From NCBI GenBank assembly GCA_028023455.1, contig JAQFVV010013328.1:1-64000 (forward strand): a stretch of DNA of 64,000 nucleotides. Reading direction: 5' to 3'. Under the pieces are notes generated by a model that saw only the letters and a program-made list of their open reading frames with translations, did no database searches and was not told where the DNA came from. Shown here in pieces: positions 1 to 12,030 of this stretch (within the stretch, counting starts at the first letter, position 1; each line of letters opens with the position of its first letter). The translations under genes were made by a program, and so were the position numbers. This stretch comes from Epiperipatus broadwayi. Its lineage: Eukaryota > Onychophora > Udeonychophora > Euonychophora > Peripatidae.

Positions 1-3000
1 GATTTATATGTATAAATCTATTATTATGAATAAGCAGTTCTTTTTATGATTTATTATATAATATTTTTTATTAAATAATATGTGTTAAATTTATTTAACT
101 TTCATTTTTTGTTAAAATAGAGTAAATCAGAAAAGTGTGAAATAAGGCAATCAAGATTGTTAGATTAGAAAAAAAAAAAAATGTACACGTGTGAAACAAT
201 GAATAGATCTGTACAAACACAAAGATGCTTTTACACTTATTTCTGATGGCTATAGATGGCCAGCTTTGTTGTTATCTGTATCTTAAAATTATTTTTACAA
301 AAGAGGTGCTTTGATGTAGATAACGATCAATTATAAGTCGTCATTGATTGTGACCGTCAAACTTGTGAAGCTTTGATTTTTTTTTTTTAAGATAAAGATT
401 TCCAGATGTTTTTTCGCGATATAAACGATTAAAACAATTTTTTTAGGCAGTTAATCATAAATTTTTTTAAGAGTCAGTAATAAATTTCTTTAGAGAGATG
501 ATCAGTTAAATTATTATTATTATTTTGAGACTCAACTCAGTCGGTCCTTCCTTGTTATAATTCTTAAGCAGAAATGTAAGCTCGAATCTTTTTTTAAAAA
601 AAAAGAGAGTGAACGCTTTTAATTCTTTTTTCTCACTCTTTGAAAGTTGAAAAAAAAAAAAAGAGCAAATGAAATGTGCGTTTATATAAAGCAATTTTCA
701 AGCAATATTAAAGAATAGGAGAGAAATGGAACAAGATTGAATTTATTATAAGCTAGTAATAATTATAAAAATGATATTAACATATTTGGTTATGCATAAG
801 AATATGCCTTTGCATTGCTAAACCATTTTTTTTGCTTCCTGATTAATACAGAAGGAGTCAAAACCGCTGATCTGTCTATGAAACCATGTATCCAGTAATA
901 ACCCACAAAATGATAAATTTTGAAGCCAACCACGCAAGCTATATGGAATGCTTTGTTCCTAGTTCATGTCTTATTAAGAGCTCACTGCCTTCGAACCAAT
1001 GCAGAAGGGGAAATAGGAGGAAAAGAAAATTTAAAACAGCTATGTAGAACCAAGTTTGAAGCCATAAATCAAATTTTTGTTGATTTACCTCAATCATCTA
1101 AAGTGTCAACAGCAATTATTTTTTAAAGAAGAGAAACAAGCAAATCCACTGGTACCTACTTATTCAAAGTACTTATAATAATTTTTTTTCTTTTAAATGG
1201 TAGAAGGAAGCCAATCAACAGTGAATAATAAGGAAATTGAAGAAACAAGCAAAGTCAATTGATTCAGCATTATCTTAAAAGTATCTGCAATAACTTTCTT
1301 TTTTTTTTTATTGGTGAGCAAAGAAAAGTGGTCTGAAAATTCAAACTAAGGACATTAATAAGAAGTAAAAAGTAGACGGGTAAATATGAACTTTCTTTAA
1401 CCGATTTTATTCTTTTGCTTATTAAAAGTAAACCTTAATTTACTGGTCAAAGCAATTTTCTTTTTTGATACAGAAACATTAAAGACTTGTTTATCTATAG
1501 TTATTTGCAATATCTCACAACATAGCACAAACATAGTTTAAATCTTTAAACTTAAATTTTTCATTATTTTTTTTATTATATATTGTAATGTTGAAATGTT
1601 TTTTTTTTTAATTGTTCTTCAGTTGTTAATGATAATGAGCAACCTATAGATATATGCATTTATAATGTTTTTTATTTTTATTTTATCTTGTTGCATATTA
1701 AAAATTAATATATGTATTTTATTTTCTTTCGCTATAAGGTTGCAAAAGAGAAAAGATATTTTTATATATGTGATTTTTGGGTATACATTTTAAACATATA
1801 TGTTAACATTACCGAATGCGTGAATGTGTAACTGCTTACCCAAACACATCAAAGAATAGGTTATATATGATTAGTTTAAAATGGTAAATTAAAAAGTAGG
1901 GCATTACATTTGAATGGAAATGAAATAACATATACAAGTAACACCTGAAATTTATTTTATGATATGATGAGTAAGAAAATTCTTAAATAAGCATTTATAG
2001 AATGTTTTTTTTTTTAATATTGATTTAAGTCAGCTTATTTTGAGATATCAAGAAAAGTGACAAACCTATATATTAAGTTTATTTGCTTATACTTATATAA
2101 ATTTTTTTTATTAATTTTATATAAATTTTTATATTAATAAACCATTTATTTAATTGTCGATTTGACTTTAAAGAAGGAATGAAAGAGTAGTAGTGTTAAT
2201 AAAATATAATTATATATCTTAATTGGTTTCCGAGTAATTATTAAGAATATTGTGTTTTGTTTTTTTTTCTTAATTCTATCATTTTAATTCAGTATCATTG
2301 CTCGCAGTTTTTAAATATTACTATTCGTATATATTGAGCAATCACTTGCAAATATTAAGCGTCCGCAAAATAATAGGTAAACTAGAATGTTGATATTTAA
2401 GTATTTAAGGATTATGCTTTAGAATAGCCAAATTTTGATAATTATAGTTCAACATAGAAAGTTAAAATTGTGTTGTGTCCATGAATTTAGATCATCCTCA
2501 TCAAAGAAGGATATCATGTTATTAGTTAAAAACGTTTCAAATAATACTATATAAAAGTTATAATCGCCATCAATCATCATTAATAAATTATAGTCATTAA
2601 TTTAATGTTTAGCGTAATGAATATATTTTAGTAAAGAGGGATTATAGAAAATTGAATACTATGCAAAGAGATTCATGATGATCAATCATCACCATTAGTA
2701 TTATTAAATCCCAGTATGAAATAGGATAATTTTAATAGATGCCTATAAGTTTATAAAGATGAATTTATTGTTGTGAGTTTATTGATAAGCCATGGCTGGT
2801 ATCATCATCACCATTATAATCATTATTATGATATCACTATTATTATCATTATTATGATATTATTATCATCATCATCATTATTACCTTTATTGTGATAAAT
2901 AATCTAGTTAAATGGCCATCAATATCAATAATGGTCTTCACATGCTTGTTTGGAAGCCATTAATAGGATTATACATGCCTGTTCATCAATATACGCTAAT

Positions 3001-3733
3001 GAGCTAGCAATGTCTATAAGAATCTTTGATTTATAGTATAAACTTTGGTAAGATTCGGATTCTGTAATTTTATCAATATAGATAAAATGTAAGAATGTCA
3101 TTTTGTTCAATAGTCATCCAAGTCATGTGTAATAAATATGTACTGAATGAGTTTGAACTCAAGTACACTATAAATAGATAATTATCTAGATTGAAAACAA
3201 TCTAGTGGCGCTCATGGGTAAACACATGTACTTAGCTAAACTGAATAAAGAGTGATATCATCCCTTTCCAACTTCATCATATTAGTTTTATAAAATATAT
3301 TTTTTTTTATAAGTTGTCATGAATAGCACCCGTGTGTGCATATGACCATGAATGATCTTATATATTTGGAAAGAAGGATAGGAAGGATTCTTTGTTAGAA
3401 GAACCTAGTATTGGAGATAAGCATAAGGCACTCCAGGAATCTCACAGTGGGTACTTTTATTCAGTTGCTATATTTGATATTATTTTTATTAGATGACTAT
3501 GGCCAGTATGTTTTATTGTTCAGATGACTGCCCCAATATATAAATAAATACCAAGAATCTTTAATGCTGATATTTTCTTTGTCTATGCTATGATGAATTA
3601 ATATAGTTACAAATTATAGTTACCAATACATATCTTTTATATTAATTTAATAATTTCAAATATCTAAATAATACATATTTATATTAATTTATAAAATATT
3701 GTTACAAATGGCAATTTAAAAATAATTGTTACA
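1..3733 (+). repeat. 5' LTR (partial)
   Basis: This is the first copy of the direct repeat, ending in TTGTTACA just before the primer binding site. It contains microsatellite-like ATC/ATT tracts near 2805-2890. A short frame at 920-1126 (68 codons) is shared with the other LTR, where the same frame runs on to 7765. It resembles nothing I know, and its conservation follows from the youth of the repeat rather than from selection. No other reading frame of note was seen. Confidence 0.9.
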
Positions 3734-3735
3734 AA

Positions 3736-3758
3736 TGGCGCATCAACTAGGGCTCGAA
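3736..3758 (+). promoter_or_regulatory. Primer binding site
   Basis: Two bases after the LTR end the sequence begins TGGCGCATCAAC and continues through CTAGGGCTCGAA. The reverse complement reads like the 3' end of a tRNA: T-loop TTCGAGC, 5-nt T-stem strand CCTAG, 7-nt acceptor strand TTGATGC, discriminator G and CCA. All 23 positions fit that layout, which is strong evidence that this is the reverse-transcription primer site. The implied tRNA would start GCATCAA. I cannot assign its amino acid. Confidence 0.85.
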
Positions 3759-4370
3759 ATAAGCCAAATAATGGCTTGAAATACCCCACATACATGAGAG
3801 ATGGGTAGTATATGGTGATGACAGATGTATAGTTTAAAAAAAAAAAAAAAAGAATATTTTTTTTCTGTGCAATTTTTTTTATTATTAGTGTATACAAATA
3901 TTTTGGCCTGATGTTTAGATGATGATGATTACTGTTATTGCATTTTTGATGATGATAAATGAATACAGTCATTATAGAGCTTAGTTTCAATTTTTTAAAA
4001 TATGATGATATCACAACTTATAATGTGTTAAAGTTAATAACACTGTTTTTTTTTTATATATATTTTGCTTATCAATTAAATAAGCATAGAAATATTAATA
4101 GCCTTGAAGTGTGGAATAATAATTTTGTTCATATTTGAAAAGTTTGTGTTATAGAAAATTTATGATTTTGGAGGTTGGATTGGATATTTGATTGTTGGAG
4201 TTTGGTTGGTTGTGTTATGGTTGTGGTGATGGATGGAGAATTTTTGTCATTGCCTTGAGAATGTGATGTATTCATGCCACTGGTGATTGATTTATCTCAT
4301 TCACTGCTCCAACCCAGATTATAATATCAGTTGTTTTAATCATGAGGCAGTTAACAGTAGGCCTGCCATG
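3759..4370. other. Retroelement 5' leader, no gene
   Basis: This is untranslated leader after the primer binding site. It holds an A-run at about 3837-3852, a GAT/ATG-rich patch near 3918-3960 and a TTGG-rich patch near 4170-4235. A minus-strand frame at 3679-4014 crosses the LTR boundary and is judged spurious. Confidence 0.6.
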
Positions 4371-4565
4371 ATTTCGCCTCTAAGACTCCAGAGAGAGCAA
4401 GGCATAATTTTTCTGATACATAATATTTCGCCTCTAAGACTCCAGAGAGAGCAAGGCAGTATTTTGTTTTACTGATATATAATTGTTGCCTCTAAGACTT
4501 TAAAAATAAGCAAGGCAGTATTTGACAAATTAAAGCCCCTAAGACTTGGACGCAAGCAGGGAAAT
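4371..4565 (+). repeat. Leader tandem repeats, about 55-60 bp, four diverging copies
   Basis: Four successive units start with CCTCTAAGACT (the last with CCCCTAAGACT). The first two also share CCAGAGAGAGCAAGGC, the third ends AAGCAAGGC and the fourth is more diverged. GCCT at the start and AGGC at the end of a unit are complementary, so each unit could form a small hairpin in the RNA. They lie in the leader between primer site and gag-like frame, where packaging signals usually sit. That role is inference. Confidence 0.8.
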
Positions 4566-5158
4566 GCAACAGTGTTTGCAATAAACTATTATGGGTTGTA
4601 GTAGCTTAGAGTGATTGAATTGGGGTGATCATCTGAGTGTTCATGGAGCATTGTGTGCTTTAAGTGCAGTGATTGAATTCTTTTGTCTATCTCATGATTG
4701 TGAATTGCTAATCATTCTTTTGGCTGTCAATATCTGTCAGATCTCTAGAAGGATAGATGAGTATATGAATGACTTGAGACATGAACTCTGTTATAAATCT
4801 AGCACATATGTTATATAAGTAATTTTTTTTTGCTTAGTGTATTAAAAAAGGGCATAGAGAGAGTTAAGTTTTATAAAAGCATAAAAAACTAGATATATGA
4901 TGGCATAAAAAGGACACACCAATACAGAGATAGCTTTTTTTTAAATAAATGTTTTAAATAGTACTATGACCTCATACTTTATCAATCATATATAGGTAAA
5001 GGAAAAAGAGTGATGATGGAGGTTAAGTTAGTTAAAGGCACTTAAGATATAGATAGATTGATGGGGAGAATTATGGCTGAGAAAGAGTGGTTGAAAATTT
5101 TAAGGTATATGAGGATAGATAAAGGTGTTTGACTCTGGATGTATAGGAAATCAGGGAG

Positions 5159-5225
5159 CAGAACAATAGAGCAGAACAATAGAGCAGAACAATAAATCGG
5201 AACAGAATAAAACAGAATATACTAG
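5159..5225 (+). repeat. Short tandem repeat just upstream of the gag-like frame
   Basis: Three copies of a 13-bp unit containing AGCAGAACAATAG are followed by degenerate GAACAGAATA units. They end about 40 bases before the start of the gag-like frame. Confidence 0.8.
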
Positions 5226-5264
5226 ATCAAACAGAAATAAGTAATATAAATATTTTATAAATTT

Positions 5265-6203
5265 ATGATGGAGCCAGAAAAGGAATTAACTATTGAGGGA
5301 ATGGAAGTAGAGAAGCAAAGCCAACCAGAGTGGTTGCAAATAATGATGTTACAGTTTAAAGAAATGAAACACGAAATAAATCAACAATCACAAGAAATGA
5401 ATCAGAAATTTGATCAACAATCACAAGAGATGAAGGAAATGAATGAGGGCATGAACCAAATAAAACAAGAGATAAATCAGAAATTTGATGAACAATCTCA
5501 AAGGCTAGATAATAAACTAGACCAGCAAGCTCAGGAAATGAAGCTGGATATAAGTCAACAAACTCAAAAAATAGAAAACCTAGGAAGAAGTATATGTAAG
5601 GCATGGACAGCCAGTCAAGAGAAATGGGATGTAAAGATATGTATGATAGAAGTCAAGAGTTGTGTGACTGTAATAAAGCTATATGAAAATGATGAGGTAG
5701 CTGCTGTTCAAGAACAATGTAATCCCAAAGAGGATATATACAGTGAGATACATAACTTAGAAATAAAGGTAGCCACTGTACAGGAACAAATTGACCTCAG
5801 GAAAGATGTAGTCAGTAAAGCTAGTTTCTTAGAATTAAAGATGGCTGCTGATGTATATGCCCCAGTAAATGTAGCAGACAAGTTTGAGACATTGGGAGCT
5901 ACCAAAAGGATAGCTGAAAGTTATCATAGAGAGGAGGAGAGCTATGGCTATAAAGTCTCCAATATGAGAATGGGAACAAACCAGTTAGGCAGACAATTTC
6001 CCACAAAACCTGGCAAACCAAACATAGGAATGCCTGGGAATATATATATGATAGTGGATGATGTGCACTCCCCAATGAGAGTGGTAGACCTATTGGATGC
6101 CCTGGGAGTTGCAGAAAGGAAAATGAAAGGTTATTTTAGGATGGAGGAGAGATATAGTTATAAGATCTCCACCATTAGGATTATAAACAACCAATTAGGC
6201 TGA
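5265..6203 (+). CDS. Gag-like coiled-coil protein of the LTR element
   Basis: A 312-codon frame opens at tandem ATGs (5265 and 5268). Residues about 25-110 are rich in Q, E, K and M with repeated units such as EINQKFD and QQSQEM, giving strong coiled-coil character. This type of N-terminal region is common in Gag proteins of animal Ty3/gypsy elements and would serve particle assembly. No CCHC zinc knuckle and no DTG/DSG protease motif is present. Residues from about 205 onward hold an imperfect duplication of about 55 residues, with LG, RMEE/REEE, YGYK/YSYK, NQLG and KPNIG..PGN recurring. The frame ends at TGA (6201-6203) but reads on in phase into the integrase remnant, so a single stop separates a gag-to-integrase deletion fusion. 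Assignment as Gag rests on position and composition, not on a diagnostic domain. Confidence 0.6.
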   Translation: MMEPEKELTIEGMEVEKQSQPEWLQIMMLQFKEMKHEINQQSQEMNQKFDQQSQEMKEMNEGMNQIKQEINQKFDEQSQRLDNKLDQQAQEMKLDISQQTQKIENLGRSICKAWTASQEKWDVKICMIEVKSCVTVIKLYENDEVAAVQEQCNPKEDIYSEIHNLEIKVATVQEQIDLRKDVVSKASFLELKMAADVYAPVNVADKFETLGATKRIAESYHREEESYGYKVSNMRMGTNQLGRQFPTKPGKPNIGMPGNIYMIVDDVHSPMRVVDLLDALGVAERKMKGYFRMEERYSYKISTIRIINNQLG

Positions 6204-6440
6204 CACTATCCAATGAAACCTAGTAAACCAAACATAGGTAGGCCTGGGAATGATTCCCATCAGCAAATGCAAAATAGCGACCCGCAGAAGCATACATTCA
6301 AAAAGTTCTATAATATATATGAAGGGCCATTCATGCTAAAGGAAAGAAAGGGGGAAAATGCATTTGTACTAGAATCGTCAGAAGGAGTAAAAGGCACATA
6401 TAATGTACGTAGCCTAAAACCAATGGCACTCATGACCTAA
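6204..6440 (+). pseudogene. Integrase C-terminal remnant
   Basis: The frame continues in phase after the TGA at 6201. An internal ATG lies at 6213. Residues around FYNIYEGPFMLKERKGENAF and GTYNVRSLKP match the SH3-like C-terminal end of Ty3/gypsy integrases, with the usual pattern (F/Y)xxYEGPFxxKxRxGxNAxxLE....GTYNVxSLKP. The DDE catalytic core, zinc-binding region and all pol domains upstream are gone, so this is a deletion junction product. The stop is TAA at 6438-6440, about 55 bases before the 3' LTR, the normal place for the end of pol. Confidence 0.75.
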
Positions 6441-6474
6441 GCAATTTTTTTTATATTCAAAATTTTTTTTTTTT

Positions 6475-6493
6475 GTTTGGGGGTGAGGCAAAA
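6475..6493 (+). promoter_or_regulatory. Candidate polypurine tract
   Basis: The purine-rich TTTGGGGGTGAGGCAAAA immediately precedes the inferred 3' LTR start TGTACATATAC at 6494. It would prime plus-strand synthesis. Two pyrimidine interruptions make it imperfect. Confidence 0.6.
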
Positions 6494-9400
6494 TGTACAT
6501 ATACATATAGTATTCAATTATTTAAAAAAAAAAAAAAAAAATTTTTTTATTCTTTTATACATACAGAGATTTATATGTATAAATCTATTATTATAAATAA
6601 GCAGTTCTTTTTATGATTTATTATATAATATTTTTTATTAAATAATATGTGTTAAATTTATTTAACTTTCATTTTTGTTAAAATAGAGTAAATCAGAAAA
6701 GTGTGAAATAAGGCAATCAAGATTGTTAGATTAGAAAAAAAAAGGAAAATGTACACGTGTGAAACAATGAATAGATCTGTACAAACACAAAGATGCTTTT
6801 ACACTTATTTCTGATGGCTATAGATGGCCAGCTTTGTTGTTATCTGTATCTTAAAATTATTTTTACAAAAGAGGTGCTTTGATGTAGATAACGATCAATT
6901 ATAAGTCGTCATTGATTGTGACCGTCAAACTTGTGAAGCTTTGATTTTTTTTTTTTAAGATAAAGTTTTCCAGATGTTTTTTCGCGATATAAATGATTAA
7001 AACAATTTTTTTAGGCAGTTAATCATAAATTTTTTTAAGAGTCAGTAATAAATTTCTTTAGAGAGATGATCAGTTAAATTATTATTATTATTTTGAGACT
7101 CAACTCAGTCGGTCCTTCCTTGTTATAATTCTTAAGCAGAAATGTAAGCTCGAATCTTTTTTTTTAAAAAAGAGAGTGAACGCTTTAATTCTTTTTTCTC
7201 ACTCTTTGAAAGTTGAAAAAAAAGAGCAAATGAAATGTGCGTTTATATAAAGCAATTTTCAAGCAATATTAAAGAATAGGAGAGAAATGGAACAAGATTG
7301 AATTTATTATAAGCTAGTAATAATTATAAAAATGATATTAACATATTTGGTTATGCATAAGAATATGCCTTTGCATTGCTAAACCATTTTTTTTGCTTCC
7401 TGATTAATACAGAAGGAGTCAAAACCGCTGATCTGTCTATGAAATCATGTATCCAGTAATAACCCACAAAATGATAAATTTTGAAGCCAACCACGCAAGC
7501 TATATGGAATGCTTTGTTCCTAGTTCATGTCTTATTAAGAGCTCACTGCCTTCGAACCAATGCAGAAGGGGAAATAGGAGGAAAAGAAAATTTAAAACAG
7601 CTATGTAGAACCAAGTTTGAAGCCATAAATCAAATTTTTGTTGATTTACCTCAATCATCTAAAGTGTCAACAGCAATTATTTTTTTAAAGAAGAGAAACA
7701 AGCAAATCCACCGGTACCTACTTATTCAAAGTACTTATAATAATTTTTTTTCTTTTAAATGGTAGAATGAAGCCAATCAACAGTGAATAATAAGGAAATT
7801 GAAGAAACAAGCAAAGTCAATTGATTCAGCATTATCTTAAAAGTATCTGCAATAACTTTCTTTTTTTTTTATTGGTGAGCAAAGAAAAGTGGTCTGAAAA
7901 TTCAAACTAAGGACATTAATAAGAAGTAAAAAGTAGACGGGTAAATATGAACTTTCTTTAACCGATTTTATTCTTTTGCTTATTAAAAGTAAACCTTAAT
8001 TTACCGGTCAAAGCAATTTTCTTTTTTGATACAGAAACATTAAAGACTTGTTTATCTATAGTTATTTGCAATATCTCACAACATAGCACAAACATAGTTT
8101 AAATCTTTAAACTTAAATTTTTCATTATTTTTTTTATTATATATTGTAATGTTGAAATGTTTTTTTTTTTTAATTGTTCTTCAGTTGTTAATGATAATGA
8201 GCAACCTATAGATATATGCATTTATAATGTTTTTTATTTTTATTTTATCTTGTTGCAGATTAAAAATTAATATATGTATTTTATTTTCTTTCGCTATAAG
8301 GTTGCAAAAGAGAAAAGATATTTTTATATATGTGATTTTTGGGTATACATTTTAAACATATATGTTAACATTACCGAATGCGTGAATGTGTAACTGCTTA
8401 CCCAAACACATCAAAGAATAGGTTATATATGATTAGTTTAAAATGGTAAATTAAAAAGTAGGGCATTACATTTGAATGGAAATGAAATAACATATACAAG
8501 TAACACCTGAAATTTATTTTATGATATGATGAGTAAGAAAATTCTTAAATAAGCATTTATAGAATATGTTTTTTTTTTTAATATTGATTTAAGTCAGCTT
8601 ATTTTGAGATATCAAGAAAAGTGACAAACCTATATATTAAGTTTATTTGCTTATACTTATATAAATTTTTTTTATTAATTTTATATAAATTTTTATATTA
8701 ATAAACCATTTATTTAATTGTCGATTTGACTTTAAAGAAGGAATGAAAGAGTAGTAGTGTTAATAAAATATAATTATATATCTTAATTGGTTTCCGAGTA
8801 ATTATTAAGAATATTGTGTTTTGTTTTTTTTTTTCTTAATTCTATCATTTTAATTCAGTATCATTGCTCGCAGTTTTTAAATATTACTATTCGTATATAT
8901 TGAGCAATCACTTGCAAATATTAAGCGTCCGCAAAATAATAGGTAAACTAGAATGTTGATATTTAAGTATTTAAGGATTATGCTTTAGAATAGCCAAATT
9001 TTGATAATTATAGTTCAACATAGAAAGCTAAAATTGTGTTGTGTCCATGAATTTAGATCATCCTCATCAAAGAAGGATATCATGTTATTAGTTAAAAACG
9101 TTTCAAATAATACTATATAAAAGTTATAATCGCCATCAATCATCATTAATAAATTATAGTCATTAATTTAATGTTTAGCGTAATGAATATATTTTAGTAA
9201 ATAGGGGATTATAGAAAATTGAATACTATGCAAAGAGATTCATGATGATCAATCATCACCATTAGTATTATTAAATCCCAGTATGAAATAGGATAATTTT
9301 AATAGATGCCTATAAGTTTATAAAGATGAATTTATTGTTGTGAGTTTATTGACAAGCCATGGCTGGTATCATCATCACCATTATAATCATTATTATGATA

Positions 9401-10300
9401 TCACTATTATTATCATTATTATGATATTATTATCATCATCATCATTATTACCTTTATTGTGATAAATAAACTAGTTAAATGGCCATCAATATCAATAATG
9501 GTCTTCACATACTTGTTTGGAAGCCATTAATAGGATTATACATGCCTGTTCATCAATATACGCTAATGAGCTAGCAATGTCTATAAGAATCTTTGATTTA
9601 TAGTATGAACTTTGGTAATATTGGGATCCTGTAATTTTATCAATATAGATAAAATGTAAGAATGTCATTTTGTTCAATAGTCATCCAAGTCATGTGTAAT
9701 AAATATGTACTGAATGAGTTTGAACTCAAGTACACTATAAATAGATAATTATCTAGATTGAAAACAATCTAGTGGCGCTCATGGGTAAACACATGTACTT
9801 AGCTAAACTGAATAAAGAGTGATATCATCCCTTTCCAACTTCATAATATTAGTTTTATAAAATATATTTTTTTTTATAAGTTGTCATGAATAGCACCCGT
9901 GTGTGCATATGACCATGAATGGTCTTATATATTTGGAAAGAAGGATAGGAAGGATTCTTTGTTAGAAGAACCTAGTATTGGAGATAAGCATAAGGCACTC
10001 CAGGAATCTCACAGTGGGTACTTTTATTCAGTTGCTATATTTGATATTATTTTTATTAGATGACTATGGCCAGTATGTTTTATTGTTCAGATGACTGCCC
10101 CAATATATAAATAAATACCAAGAATCTTTAATGCTGATATTTTCTTTGTCTATGCTATGATGAATTAATATAGTTACAAATTATAGTTACCAATACATAT
10201 CTTTTATATTAATTTAATAATTTCAAATATCTAAATAATACATATTTATATTAATTTATAAATAATTGTTACAAATGGCAATTTAAAAATAATTGTTACA
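6494..10300 (+). repeat. 3' LTR (complete, about 3.8 kb)
   Basis: From TGTACATATAC to TTGTTACA. From 6568 on it matches window positions 1-3733 almost base for base. It is followed by an ATATATATAT run. It carries the LTR frame at 7481-7765, whose protein begins MKPTTQAIWNALFLVHVLLR and is unrecognised. That frame is longer than its partner at 920 because of a one-base homopolymer difference. An LTR this long is unusual for animal Ty3/gypsy elements. Confidence 0.9.
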
Positions 10301-10704
10301 ATATATATATTATAACAGATCCTCACTTTTTTTAAATAATTTTATATCTGAACAATAATACAAGCAGAGGGGATATTATAATCAATTCTTTACATATTAA
10401 CTATACTAATAGTCAAACCAGGTATTGTATGTATATACACAGGCTACAGCCACCTTTTAAGACCATTACACCAGCTCTATAACTGCCAAAAACACAATAC
10501 CTCTTCCTTGAATATTTTTAACTTATGTGATGTGATGCACTGTGACTTCTCCTTATATGGAGTTAGGAATCTCTCAGCAACTATATCCAGAGAAACCTGT
10601 TAGCCACTTTACCTTCCCTATCCATTCCTCACCCTAAGTTTTATCGTAGTCTGCTCCATCCCATTTCCACAACATAATCTTTGTCAACTCTATGGCCTTT
10701 ATAT
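10301..10704. other. LINE-derived 3' region, no intact frame
   Basis: It starts with an AT run after the LTR and reads on the minus strand as the probable 3' untranslated end of the LINE fragment to its right. No tail or target duplication could be fixed. Confidence 0.35.
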
Positions 10705-10908
10705 CTAATCCCCCCTTATCTTTTCACAAACCCAGCATAAAAACCAATAACCCACTTTCTGTATAATGACTTTTTCATATTTATTCTTCCATAACTTCAT
10801 TATTTGAACCCTTTCTGCTTTCAAGCATTTACATTGAATTAGCAGATGCTTAATACTTTCTATGCCTTCCTTACACAACTTGCAGACTAACTCACCCATA
10901 TTTTTCAA
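10705..10908 (-). pseudogene. LINE ORF2 C-terminal fragment with CCHC motif
   Basis: The 67-codon frame contains VCKLCKEGIESIKHLLIQC, fitting the C-x2-C...H-x4-C motif found after the reverse transcriptase in many non-LTR elements. The reverse-transcriptase domain is not next to it, so this is a 5'-truncated copy. A related decayed copy lies at about 46620-46800 on the same strand, with HLLIECKHLQAE in place of HLLIQCKCLKAE. Confidence 0.65.
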
Positions 10909-10964
10909 TGTACATATATATTCCTTTGTTGCTAAAGATCCCGTTCATGCCTTAAACAATAAAC

Positions 10965-12030
10965 TATCAAACTCTCCATACAGCAGTGCCATCCACTACA
11001 TGCCCCAATAATCAATTAATGCAAAAAGGGCTGTTCACAAAATCGCCCTGTAGTGCCCACTCATCCAACATCGCCAGACCAATTTCCAGCCTGAAGCCCA
11101 CATCAGCAAGAAGTCCCAGATCTGAGAGAACTGCATCCAGATCCCAGAATCCAATGCAACTCTCCAGCAGAAGCCTTTTAGCCAAGATAAACACAACAAT
11201 GTTTTAAAAGGTCATTTACTTGCACAGTCATACACATCCTAATCCAGTTCAGCATCCATACATTTTGGTGTCACCCATCATCCCCTGGGCAGATATGATA
11301 TAAAACCCATAAAACATCATGTAATCACCATTTACCATGCTTATACAAGCTGTTAATAGGGTATCAAACTCTTTACACAGTAGCAACACCCAGTGCAAAT
11401 CCTGGTAATCAATGGATCCAAGGAAGTCTTTGCATAACACCATTACCTCATATACAAGGCTCTTCCTGATGAAAGCTACAAGTTGGAAACTTAGTCATAG
11501 GATATTAGATGAATAGGCATTAGATATAGATTTTATGCACAAACCCTCCTGCACCCATTGATTACCTAGACCTGCACTGGGTAACCCTACTCTATGGAAA
11601 GTTTGCTAATGAATATATTCATTCCAACCCCAAATTATTCATAGCTATCATATTACAACCAATAAACCATCATGTGATCACTGTTATGCTTTACACACCT
11701 GTTAATACAATAGCAAGATCTTTATAAAGCAGTACCACCCAGTGCAAGCCCCAGAAATCGATGAATGCTAAGAAGGCTTGTGCATAGCACCACTATCTTA
11801 TATATAAGGCTCCTCACTGATGATAGCCACAAGTTAAAAACTAGTCATGGGATATTGGATGAGTACGCACTAGATAGGGATTTTATGCACAAATCTTCCT
11901 ACATCCATTGACTACAGAGATTTGCACTAGGTGACACCACTATATGGAGAGTTTGCTAATGAATATATTTATTACTAACTCCAAATTATTCATAGGTATC
12001 ATATTAAAACAATGCTAACATTTGAACACA
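10965..12030. repeat. Cluster of foldback repeats, family FB1
   Basis: At least three units of one repeat lie side by side. 10965-11210 is a single diverged arm; 11337-11620 and 11699-11965 each hold an arm followed by its inverted partner. Arms begin near CAAACTCTCCATACAG, run through AGTGCAAGCC, a CAATGGATGCAGGAAG-type segment and TTGTGCATAAAATC, and turn around near GGCTCCTC. On the plus strand cores CTGATGA-hairpin-GAAAC occur at 11466-11490 and 11817-11841, the second with AAAAC. Short frames here (10986-11207, 11249-11443) are by-products. Other copies are at 41.6-42.4 and 44.25-44.56 kb. Confidence 0.8.

Larger units (their letters stand above)
1..10300 (+). mobile_element. LTR retrotransposon derivative, Ty3/gypsy-type, non-autonomous, left edge cut by window
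   Basis: Positions 1-3733 recur almost unchanged at about 6568-10300, and the interior between them (3734-6493) is unique. The second copy extends left to a TGTACATATAC start at 6494, so about 74 bases of the 5' LTR lie before the window. The LTRs run TGT...ACA. A primer binding site follows the 5' LTR and a purine-rich tract precedes the 3' LTR. Comparing the LTRs by eye gives roughly 25 substitutions plus homopolymer length changes over 3.7 kb (under 1%), so the insertion is recent. The interior encodes a gag-like coiled-coil frame and the C-terminal tail of an integrase only; protease, reverse transcriptase, RNase H and the integrase catalytic core are missing. The architecture is that of a large retrotransposon derivative that must borrow enzymes from a related complete element. 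The flanking target duplication cannot be tested because the left end is outside the window. Confidence 0.9.

Noticed and set aside
3679-4014. 111-codon minus-strand frame
   Set aside because: Crosses the LTR end and primer site of the opposite-strand element; low complexity, no domain.
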